Shown: positions 1-5,899 of the stretch, one piece after another
How the letters are laid out: each line of letters begins with the position of its first letter
Numbering within the stretch: position 1 is the first letter of the stretch
From: Desulfomonile tiedjei
GTDB lineage: Bacteria > Desulfobacterota > Desulfomonilia > Desulfomonilales > Desulfomonilaceae
DNA length: 12,603 nucleotides
Direction: 5' to 3'
Assembly (NCBI GenBank): GCA_020718965.1
Contig: DYRE01000032.1
Coordinates: forward strand, 1 to 12,603
Notes under the pieces: generated by a model
Database searches by the model: none
What the model was told of the DNA's origin: nothing
Seen by the model: the letters and a program-made list of their open reading frames with translations, nothing else
Made by a program: the position numbers and the translations under genes

Positions 1-908
1 CTCAGTGTTTCCGCAGTCTTTACGCTCAACTGGTAAACGAAAGATCCAATATCGAATGTGGTGGCATTCAGCTTACGGTCGGATGCCATCAGTTGAGGGA
101 TAAAAGGCCCTTTGGCCATTATCCTGGATATTAGGGCAGGGTTTACATCGATTTGTCGGGTGTAAACTCTAGTCTGGACATAATTTTCCCATGCCTGATG
201 ACCAAATCCCAAGGCGGGTCTCACATGTTGGGGCGAGCATGCGTCGGCGATTGCGTGAAAAACAGGCCCAAGAATCTGTAGGCCGACGAGGTGCGGATTA
301 GGTCCTCTGACCTCTAGTGGTTCATTTTGGTCGTGAAGAAAGTAATTGTAGTAGAATTTGACCAGTGCGCTCCACGGAGCGAAAGTGGTGTTAACGATTT
401 CGCGTTCGAAGTTATCCCTCCACTCCGAAGCGCCCATGGTCCACGCCGGCTTTACCCGGTTCAAGACCAGTGAATTGTCTTTGTCCACCAGGCCTCTAAG
501 ATAGTCAGAAATTCCTTTTACGACGAAGGTGTCAAAACCCTTCATTGAAGACGAGTTGTAAGAATAACCACATCCAGTTGACCACTGCGCAGCGCCATCC
601 GGGTGAGGGTTTATGAAATGATTGAAGGCCGTAAATCTGTGGCCGAAAAGGCCTGTCACGTTTCGTTTGGTCCTCCACGGCAATGCGGGGACTCTTAAAG
701 ACAAATCACCAAACTTGTCCGTGTGCCACGATTCAAAACCGGCCAGTCGTTCCATGGCGCTCTGAGAAGCTGGAATTTCCTCGATGGATTTCCGTTGGCC
801 ATAAGCTAGTTCAAAAGACTGCAAGGCCCTCTTTTGAATAGGCGAGCCATAGCTCTTGATGTAGGTTACCGCATCGCAAACTATCCAGTAGTGGACCTTA
901 CCATTCAT
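1..908 (-). CDS. Zinc-dependent phospholipase C / S1-P1 nuclease-like protein, 3' end missing
   Basis: This is an open frame of 302 codons from ATG at 906-908 to the left edge with no stop, so the gene is cut by the window. I recognise the fold from its spaced metal ligands: His6 near the start (VHYWI), a Gly-Asp at 67-68, His97 in FNHF, then His218-x3-Asp222-x5-His228 and His237-x3-Glu241 (GHQAWE). This matches the trinuclear-zinc order of bacterial phospholipase C and S1/P1 nucleases; the H-x3-D-x3-P-x-H core is intact. Family members are usually exported, yet this frame begins at the first ligand with no signal peptide, and an in-frame TGA lies at 918-920. GAAGG sits about 6 bases before the ATG, and AGGAGG is farther off. 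The gene follows the sigma/anti-sigma pair on the same strand. The substrate (phospholipid, nucleic acid or other) cannot be told. The fold call is fairly firm; the start is uncertain. Confidence 0.72.
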   Translation of the reverse strand, partial: MNGKVHYWIVCDAVTYIKSYGSPIQKRALQSFELAYGQRKSIEEIPASQSAMERLAGFESWHTDKFGDLSLRVPALPWRTKRNVTGLFGHRFTAFNHFINPHPDGAAQWSTGCGYSYNSSSMKGFDTFVVKGISDYLRGLVDKDNSLVLNRVKPAWTMGASEWRDNFEREIVNTTFAPWSALVKFYYNYFLHDQNEPLEVRGPNPHLVGLQILGPVFHAIADACSPQHVRPALGFGHQAWENYVQTRVYTRQIDVNPALISRIMAKGPFIPQLMASDRKLNATTFDIGSFVYQLSVKTAETL

Positions 909-1150
909 ACAGAGCCTTCAAAACCTCCTGAACGGGCATTTTCGCCTCGAGCGACAAGAATACCAAATGAAACGGCGGATTGGAATAGCGCTGGTTTTTT
1001 TGGAATTCAAACGCAACACCTTGCAACATTTTGATACAGGCCTAGCACTGGAACGGATATCCTTTCAAAGATGAAATCTGGCAAAGACCTCATGCGCTCT
1101 GAATTCTGTTCGATTCAAGAGTCGATCCCTTCTGGTTAGTTGGTCCGGAT
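909..1150. other. Gap between anti-sigma and phospholipase-like genes
   Basis: No intact gene is seen in these 242 bases. On the minus strand a run of seven A (995-1001) lies inside a short reading frame from GTG at 1017-1019 that is in phase with the downstream gene but stops at 918-920. Shifted by one base at that run, it reads like a signal peptide: MLRLNSKK, then a hydrophobic stretch PALFQSAVSFGILVA. A near-palindrome (TCGACTC / GAATCGA on the minus strand) lies at about 1109-1124. No convincing promoter or terminator was found, so read-through from the anti-sigma gene is possible. Confidence 0.4.
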
Positions 1151-2239
1151 TTAGCCTTTCAGTTTTTCCAATAGCGATAATGATTCTCTGACTGCGGAAG
1201 CCAGCCCCGTTCCGGAGACACCATTTGTCGAGGATTCAGCCAGAGTTTCTCCACTTCGAGCGTCAATGATTCGAGTTTTCAATCCGAATTTATCTCTTTG
1301 CGCTTCTATGTTAACTACAATCCCAAAAGTAACGGATGATTGTTTGTAAAATTTATTCAACGCCTCGATCGGCGTCAAATTTTGATTGGTCGCATTGTCG
1401 AGGAAATTCTTGAATTGCAATGGTGTCGAAAACTCAAACCGTTTTTCCCATTCAGAGGTAGGCCTGAGCGCTCCGTATAGGGCGTCTATCGTGGATTGTG
1501 GCAAAGGTTTGTCGAATCCATGAAAGAGGACAACGGCTGCGATCTTGGGTTTTGGTTGTTCAGCAACCCGGGATTGCGGTGTGTATTTATGGAACTGTGA
1601 ATTAGCGCCAACCGCTTTGGATTCCTTTTGAGCCGGGACAGACTTGGGCAACGCTGATTTGGCCACGGGACGAGCTTCTTCCCAATCCTCTGAACTAACC
1701 CCAAGAAAGATTGGGACATTTCCACGGGGATACAGTACGACTACTGCAAGGATTGCGGCCAAGGCTGCCCCAAACGCTAGCGTTGGAAACCGAAACATAT
1801 GACTCAACCAGTTTGGAATCCAGGCGAATCGATCTTGCGCTTCAGAATGTTTGGAAAAAGGGGTTTCGGGATATGCCTCACTGAGCGCTTCCTTGATTAC
1901 CGTAGGCAAAGTTTCCTGAGTGGGGCTATGGTTGTACCTGGCGACTTCAGCTCTACACAAAGGGCACTGTTCCAAGTGAGCGGCGAGTCTCCCGCCGGGG
2001 TCACGTCGATCTTCTATGAATTCATACCACTCCAATGGTTCGGGACAAAAAACATGTTTTTCCGATTTCAATATTTCCGATAACTTGACCAATGAATCAA
2101 TTTCCGAAGCGCATTCTTCGCATTGATCCAGGTGTTTACGCACCATGGCATGATCTTCTTCTGACAAAATCCCCTCAACATAACCTAGTAGCAGGTCTTT
2201 CGGATGGTTGTTCATGTTATTTGCGTCAAGGGTATTCAC
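1151..2239 (-). CDS. Membrane anti-sigma factor with two zinc-finger modules and an outer TolB/CsgG-like domain
   Basis: The product (362 residues) probably binds and silences the sigma factor encoded just upstream. Two complete anti-sigma zinc-finger (zf-HC2/ZAS) motifs stand in tandem: His12 with His36-x3-Cys40-x2-Cys43, and Cys65 with His88-x3-Cys92-x2-Cys95. A single membrane helix covers about 150-170. A polar linker (about 185-232) leads to a C-terminal domain (about 232-345) with the look of TolB-N/CsgG/LpoB-type domains: a beta strand (KIAAVVLF), a region on variable subunit use, a strand near 303-311 and then LKTRIIDARSGETLAESS. The N-terminus should be cytoplasmic and the C-terminus periplasmic. 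The start is GTG at 2239, overlapping the sigma stop by 4 bases (GTGA), which suggests translational coupling. ATG at 2213-2215 (codon 9) is an alternative that would still keep His12. The zinc fingers and topology are well supported; the outer domain assignment is inference. Confidence 0.85.
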   Translation of the reverse strand: MNTLDANNMNNHPKDLLLGYVEGILSEEDHAMVRKHLDQCEECASEIDSLVKLSEILKSEKHVFCPEPLEWYEFIEDRRDPGGRLAAHLEQCPLCRAEVARYNHSPTQETLPTVIKEALSEAYPETPFSKHSEAQDRFAWIPNWLSHMFRFPTLAFGAALAAILAVVVLYPRGNVPIFLGVSSEDWEEARPVAKSALPKSVPAQKESKAVGANSQFHKYTPQSRVAEQPKPKIAAVVLFHGFDKPLPQSTIDALYGALRPTSEWEKRFEFSTPLQFKNFLDNATNQNLTPIEALNKFYKQSSVTFGIVVNIEAQRDKFGLKTRIIDARSGETLAESSTNGVSGTGLASAVRESLSLLEKLKG

Positions 2240-2844
2240 TTCTTGTACCCACTCTTCACAAGCTTCTGGTAAATGTTCCTGAGTTCTCGAATGCAGCGAG
2301 TAGTCTGAACGACAAGGGTGTTTGCGGCAATCCCCGTGGCTTCGGCAATTTTTGAGTACGGAGCCTCATCGAAATATCGCAATTTGAGTAGCTCACGGCA
2401 CTTCGTTCCGAGTAAACGCAATGCTCGCCTAACTATATCAGCTTCCTGGGCGCGAATCAGCGCTTCTTCCTGGAAAACCTGTTTCGAACTTTCCATTACC
2501 TTACTAGCGAGTCCTGAATGCTCATCATCCATTGAGAGAGCTTCAGCGTTCCTTTTGGTGGCCTTCGAAAAACGGTATTGGTCTACGCAAACCCGTTCGG
2601 CTATTGTGCAGACAAATGTCTGTAATGAACACGATGAATCGTAAGTTTTAAGGGCGGATATGATTGATATGAAGACATCATGGACAACATCCTCAATTCC
2701 ATCTTCTGAAATATGCAGGCGTCTCCTTATAACCATTCGAACGAGTCTTTCAAAGCGCGAATAGAATTCCGACCAGGCCTGATCCGACCCTGAAAGGCAT
2801 TGTCCCACGAGAGTGACGTCGTTATTTTCGCTGATCGAGGGCAT
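2236..2844 (-). CDS. ECF-like RNA polymerase sigma factor
   Basis: This 202-residue protein has the two-domain layout of extracytoplasmic-function sigma factors. Region 2 spans about 23-97, with the typical EDVVHDVF core near 51-58 for RNA polymerase contact and a basic stretch near 90-98. Region 4 spans about 138-192, with LRYFDEAPYSKIAEATGI and a helix-turn-helix ending in RCIRELRN for -35 recognition. The length is normal for the class, and no extra C-terminal domain is present. ATG at 2842-2844 is preceded by GGCAGGGAG on the minus strand. It is followed, with a 4-base overlap, by the zinc-finger anti-sigma gene, the classic ECF operon order. The recognition helix (ANTLVVQTTRCI) departs from the common GTVKSRL-type sequence, so promoter preference cannot be guessed. 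The regulon is unknown; the phospholipase-like gene downstream is one candidate target. Confidence 0.88.
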   Translation of the reverse strand: MPSISENNDVTLVGQCLSGSDQAWSEFYSRFERLVRMVIRRRLHISEDGIEDVVHDVFISIISALKTYDSSCSLQTFVCTIAERVCVDQYRFSKATKRNAEALSMDDEHSGLASKVMESSKQVFQEEALIRAQEADIVRRALRLLGTKCRELLKLRYFDEAPYSKIAEATGIAANTLVVQTTRCIRELRNIYQKLVKSGYKK

Positions 2845-2907
2845 AACTCCCTGCCAACTGTAACAAAAAGAATATGAACTCCTGCCCGTTTCATATCATT
2901 AAGCCTT

Positions 2908-2934
2908 TCCGAATTTCTATCTAAATGATTCGGA
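2908..2934. promoter_or_regulatory. Inverted repeat TCCGAAT-N13-ATTCGGA, possible operator
   Basis: A perfect 7-base dyad with half-sites 20 bases apart centre to centre, so both fall on the same DNA face. It lies 64-90 bases before the sigma gene and about 45-70 bases before the -35 box proposed for the oxidoreductase, so it could serve either divergent gene. A hairpin role is less likely because the loop is 13 bases and no T-run follows. No regulator is identified. Confidence 0.35.
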
Positions 2935-2978
2935 TTCCAGAAAACATTGTGACATCTTTCTGAGATCTCATTGCAGAC

Positions 2979-3008
2979 TTGACCGGTTTATCCCGGGCGC
3001 CGTATCAT
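2979..3008 (+). promoter_or_regulatory. Sigma-70-type promoter for the aldehyde oxidoreductase gene
   Basis: The -35 box is TTGACC (2979-2984) and the -10 box is TATCAT (3003-3008), each matching five of six consensus bases with an 18-base spacer. The start of transcription would fall near 3015, giving a 5' leader of about 95 bases before the ATG. This is judged by eye against the standard consensus. Confidence 0.5.
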
Positions 3009-3021
3009 TGAAATGAAATCT

Positions 3022-3093
3022 CGTGGCGCTAAAAGGCGTTTACCGTAGACATCCACAACTCGCTTGTGAAAAGATTGGCTCAAGAACGCCACG
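3022..3093 (+). promoter_or_regulatory. Structured 5' leader with alternative pairings
   Basis: CGTGGCG (3022-3028) can pair with CGCCACG (3087-3093), closing a domain that contains a small hairpin CACAA/TTGTG (3054-3058 with 3064-3068). GGCGTT (3035-3040) can instead pair with AACGCC (3085-3090). The two long-range helices share bases 3087-3090 and so exclude each other. The 3' arm ends three bases before the AGGGAG ribosome-binding site (3097-3102). A metal- or cofactor-responsive switch is possible, but I do not recognise a known riboswitch class. Confidence 0.3.
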
Positions 3094-3110
3094 GACAGGG
3101 AGCGTGATCT

Positions 3111-4886
3111 ATGTTCGGTTTTTATAACATGGTTCTAAGAGTTAACGTTACGCACAAGAGTTTTGACCTGAAGATAATTCCCGACAGCGTCTTGCGCCAA
3201 ACCCTTGGAGGCAAAGGACTTGCCACACATCTGCTTCTTTCCCACAATCCACCTGGGGTTGATCCGCTAGGTCCAGATAATCACCTGATATTCGCATCCG
3301 GCCCGGTTGGAGGCACTGGAATTTGGGGTTCATGCCGTCATGGAATTTACACCAAGTCCCCTCAAACGGGATACTATTCCGAATCTTATTCAGGTGGAAC
3401 TGTAGGAGATTATATTGCTGCGACCGGGTTTGACGCTGTAATGATACATGGCGCCAGCGATGAACCGTTATGGCTTGAAATTTCCGAAAAGACCGTACAC
3501 TTCCATTCAGCTCAGGATCTTTGGGGACTTAAGACATATCAGACTGAAGATAAGGTCAAGGCCTGGATCAAAGAAAACAGACCCGAGGCCAAATCATCCG
3601 GCGTTGTTGTTATTGGACCCGCCGGAGAAAACACCGTCAGTTTTGCGGTGATAGAAAACGACTATTGGAGATCAGCCGGACGTACAGGCACAGGATCGGT
3701 GATGGGATCCAAAAGGATTAAAGCCATCGCCTTCTGGGGAAACTGCAGAAAAGAACTTGCAGATATGGCTCTGACTAGGAGTTTCGTCAAAGATATCGCT
3801 CAAAAATCAAAAGACAACCCTGGCGTTAAAGCCTACAAAAGTATGGGAACCCCCATGATGGTCGACATCATGAGCAATGTGGGGAGTTTCCCCTCTCGCT
3901 ACTGGCGAAAAGGCACATCGGAACATCGTGAAAACATAAATGCCGGGGCCTTGCACAGCCGGTGCGAAGTCAAACCTCATGCATGCAAGAAATGCTTCAT
4001 AGCATGTGGACGGTTGACCACGATCAAGGAGGGCCGCCACGAAGGACTGACAATTGATGGGCCTGAATACGAGACCATTTACTCTTTTGGTGGTTTATGT
4101 GAAGTAGATTCAATTGAAGAGATCGCATATCTGAATGACCTCTGTGATGGTTTAGGACTCGATACAATGAGCGCCGGCAATTTGACTGCGCTCACAATAG
4201 AAGCCTCACGGCAGAAGAAGATAGAATACAAAATCGATTACGGCCAGGTAGACCAAATAGCGGATCTCCTGAAAGACATTGCCTACCGAAGAGGCGTCGG
4301 CGATATTCTGGCGCATGGCATTAAATACGTTGCTAAGGCTTGGGACATGGAGGACCAGGCTATCCATGTTAAAGGGCTGGAACCAGCGGGCTACGACCCG
4401 CGTGTTTTAAAGGGTATGGGATTAGCTTATGGCGCTTCTGACCGAGGGGCGTGCCATCTTAGATCTACCTTTTACAAACCCGAATTATCTAAAATGATTG
4501 ATCCGGATCAAATTTCCGGAAAAGCCCACATGTTCGTGGAGTGGGAAGATCGGCTCACTATTTTTGACACTCTTATTCTGTGTCGTTTTTATCGCGACTT
4601 ATACCAGTGGGAGGAATTGTCTACGATGATCAAGGCTGTCACAGGACTTGATTTGGATAGGGAAAGTATGAAATCCATCGCCAGGTCGATTACTGACGAC
4701 ACCAGACGATTTAATCTGCAGGAAGGGCTTACTCCCCTCGAAGACATGCTACCCAAACGCTTTACTACTGAGGCGTTACCTGAAACGGGAAAAATCATCA
4801 CGGAAGGACAGATGAAACAACTTCTGGTCGATTACTATAAAGAGCGTGGTTGGGACGAAAACGGAACCCCTCCCAAGAAAGATTAA
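3111..4886 (+). CDS. aor: Tungsten-type aldehyde:ferredoxin oxidoreductase
   Basis: It oxidises aldehydes to carboxylic acids in the cytoplasm with ferredoxin as acceptor, using a bis-pterin tungsten cofactor and a 4Fe-4S cluster. The 591-residue length is usual for the family. The N-terminal beta domain starts GFYNMVLRVNVT and continues through LGGKGLATHLL and GPVGGTG; a pterin-contact segment GRTGTGSVMGSKRIKAI lies at 190-206. Cluster cysteines are Cys292, Cys295, Cys299 (CKKCFIAC) and the distant Cys491 (LILCRF). Likely active-site residues are in GPEYE (317-321) and His449 in RGACHLR. All expected key residues are present, so the enzyme should be active. The start is ATG at 3111 with AGGGAG eight bases upstream; codon 7 (ATG) would trim the conserved N-terminus. 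No ferredoxin, MoaD-like or cofactor gene is adjacent, so the natural substrate and redox partner stay open. The class I aldehyde enzyme is most likely; benzoyl-CoA reductase BamB-type relatives are an alternative. Confidence 0.93.
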   Translation: MFGFYNMVLRVNVTHKSFDLKIIPDSVLRQTLGGKGLATHLLLSHNPPGVDPLGPDNHLIFASGPVGGTGIWGSCRHGIYTKSPQTGYYSESYSGGTVGDYIAATGFDAVMIHGASDEPLWLEISEKTVHFHSAQDLWGLKTYQTEDKVKAWIKENRPEAKSSGVVVIGPAGENTVSFAVIENDYWRSAGRTGTGSVMGSKRIKAIAFWGNCRKELADMALTRSFVKDIAQKSKDNPGVKAYKSMGTPMMVDIMSNVGSFPSRYWRKGTSEHRENINAGALHSRCEVKPHACKKCFIACGRLTTIKEGRHEGLTIDGPEYETIYSFGGLCEVDSIEEIAYLNDLCDGLGLDTMSAGNLTALTIEASRQKKIEYKIDYGQVDQIADLLKDIAYRRGVGDILAHGIKYVAKAWDMEDQAIHVKGLEPAGYDPRVLKGMGLAYGASDRGACHLRSTFYKPELSKMIDPDQISGKAHMFVEWEDRLTIFDTLILCRFYRDLYQWEELSTMIKAVTGLDLDRESMKSIARSITDDTRRFNLQEGLTPLEDMLPKRFTTEALPETGKIITEGQMKQLLVDYYKERGWDENGTPPKKD

Positions 4887-4941
4887 ACCCCCAGAAATGT
4901 TCTGAATCCGTAAAAGAAATTATTAATTGAGAGCCATCCCT

Positions 4942-4988
4942 AAAACAAAAATAGAGCCCCAATCTGCTGACAGCTTACTGAGGCTCTA
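4942..4988 (-). terminator. Rho-independent terminator of the tRNA-Gly unit
   Basis: A 7-bp stem (TAGAGCC at 4952-4958 with GGCTCTA at 4982-4988) has extra inner pairs and a small hairpin in its loop. Read on the minus strand, it is followed at once by TTTTTGTTTT. It begins 24 bases past the tRNA 3' end. The plus-strand side lacks a T-run, so it is not an obvious terminator for the oxidoreductase gene. Confidence 0.75.
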
Positions 4989-5012
4989 CTCTTAATGATT
5001 ACAATAGGTTAG

Positions 5013-5087
<75 letters not shown>

Positions 5088-5097
5088 ACGAACGGCC

Positions 5098-5127
5098 ATA
5101 ATACAAAGCTTTTATTTATGATGTCAA
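5098..5127 (-). promoter_or_regulatory. Promoter of tRNA-Gly
   Basis: On the minus strand a perfect TTGACA (5122-5127) and TATTAT (5098-5103, five of six) are 18 bases apart. The -10 box ends 10 bases before the tRNA, giving a very short leader. The bases after it (GGCCGTTCG) are GC-rich, as in growth-regulated stable-RNA promoters. Confidence 0.75.
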
Positions 5128-5251
5128 CAGAAAATTTGAGCACTGAGTTGAAAGATTGCTGCATAACTAACGATTAGTCCATCCTACGTTGGTTCTCTTT
5201 TTGGACATATAGTCATTGAAGATTCCAGCTTGAGTATCCACCAGTATATCA

Positions 5252-5455
5252 CTAACCTCCCAAGGTCAGGATGTTCGCGTCTCTGTGGGCATCCTGGAGA
5301 AGCTTGGCCATGGATGAAAGGGTTTCATAAGACAAACCGGTTCTTGCGTGAATTTTGTCCAGACTTCTGACCATGATTCTTCCGGCCTGATCCATCTCGT
5401 CGAGCAGCATAGATCGAACTTCTACACTATCAAAAATACCCTTATGTATATTCAT
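5252..5455 (-). CDS. Small hypothetical protein, 67 residues
   Basis: I do not recognise this gene. The predicted product starts MNIHKGIFDSVEVRS and ends ANILTLGG. It is charged, helix-prone and soluble, without cysteines, a signal peptide or membrane segments; the middle (about 14-58) looks like one or two amphipathic helices. I chose ATG at 5453-5455 because GAGG (5465-5468) lies nine bases upstream. The same frame extends to a TTG at 5519-5521, giving 89 residues, without better support. A promoter-like TATAAT lies about 100 bases upstream. It stands alone between the tRNA-Gly unit and an AT-rich gap. A decayed fragment of a longer gene is also possible. Coding status is moderately supported only. 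Confidence 0.45.
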   Translation of the reverse strand: MNIHKGIFDSVEVRSMLLDEMDQAGRIMVRSLDKIHARTGLSYETLSSMAKLLQDAHRDANILTLGG

Positions 5456-5558
5456 CGTTATGATCCTCACACTTATTTGACCTTCATCAATGCAAGGCTC
5501 GGACCATAACATCACTAACAAAACAATCTTAATATAGCCTAACTTATCAGTATGTTAT

Positions 5559-5587
5559 ATTATACACATTATTAAATATATGAGCAA
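5559..5587 (-). promoter_or_regulatory. Possible promoter for the small hypothetical gene
   Basis: On the minus strand a perfect TATAAT (5559-5564) sits 17 bases from TTGCTC (5582-5587), a weak -35. Because the whole stretch is AT-rich, a chance match is quite possible. The leader to the ATG at 5455 would be about 95 bases. Confidence 0.35.
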
Positions 5588-5693
5588 ATATTTACTATAT
5601 ATTGACATCACAATTGAATATAACTAGCAAATATTCCGGGAACACCACGAGATTCCTCAACAAAACTTAATCGAGAAAATATTACAGTGTGCG

Positions 5694-5723
5694 AAAAAAA
5701 TACTCAGGCGACTTACAGCCTAG
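5694..5723 (-). terminator. Possible rho-independent terminator downstream of the EF-G-2 gene
   Basis: On the minus strand AGGC (5718-5721) pairs with GCCT (5706-5709) around an eight-base loop, with a T-G wobble and a bulged outer pair. TATTTTTTT (5694-5702) follows within a few bases. The stem is short and lies about 175 bases past the stop codon of the translation factor gene, so support is moderate. Confidence 0.4.
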
Positions 5724-5899
5724 TCAGATCGTAGATCAGACATGCAACATCCAGCGCTTAAACTTATTGGGCCAATTCTCAGGGGTAGCGCGACTCAATG
5801 GGACCCCCTTCAACGACTACGGCGCCAACTCACTCTGTATACACAATGCGTTTGCATTAAAGGTTGAGAGTCCCTTCCCACTTTCGGATTTTCCCGTTG

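Larger units (their letters stand above)
5456..5899. other. AT-rich intergenic stretch
   Basis: No convincing gene is seen here. Bases 5522-5640 are strongly AT-rich and hold a promoter-like element plus a 10-base direct repeat AGCAAATATT (5583-5592 and 5626-5635, 43 bases apart). Bases 5640-5899 have ordinary composition; they contain a short hairpin AATGC/GCATT near 5845-5860 and a terminator-like hairpin at 5694-5723. A plus-strand frame from GTG 5689 enters the EF-G gene antisense and shows no family features. A decayed mobile element could explain the composition change, but no inverted ends or transposase motifs were found. Confidence 0.5.

Noticed and set aside
834..1034. Plus-strand open frame of 66 residues
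   Set aside because: It lies antisense to the start of the phospholipase-like gene and has no family features or good ribosome site.
4891..4905. Hairpin CAGAA/TTCTG after the oxidoreductase gene as its terminator
   Set aside because: The stem is short and AT-rich, and no T-run follows on the plus strand.
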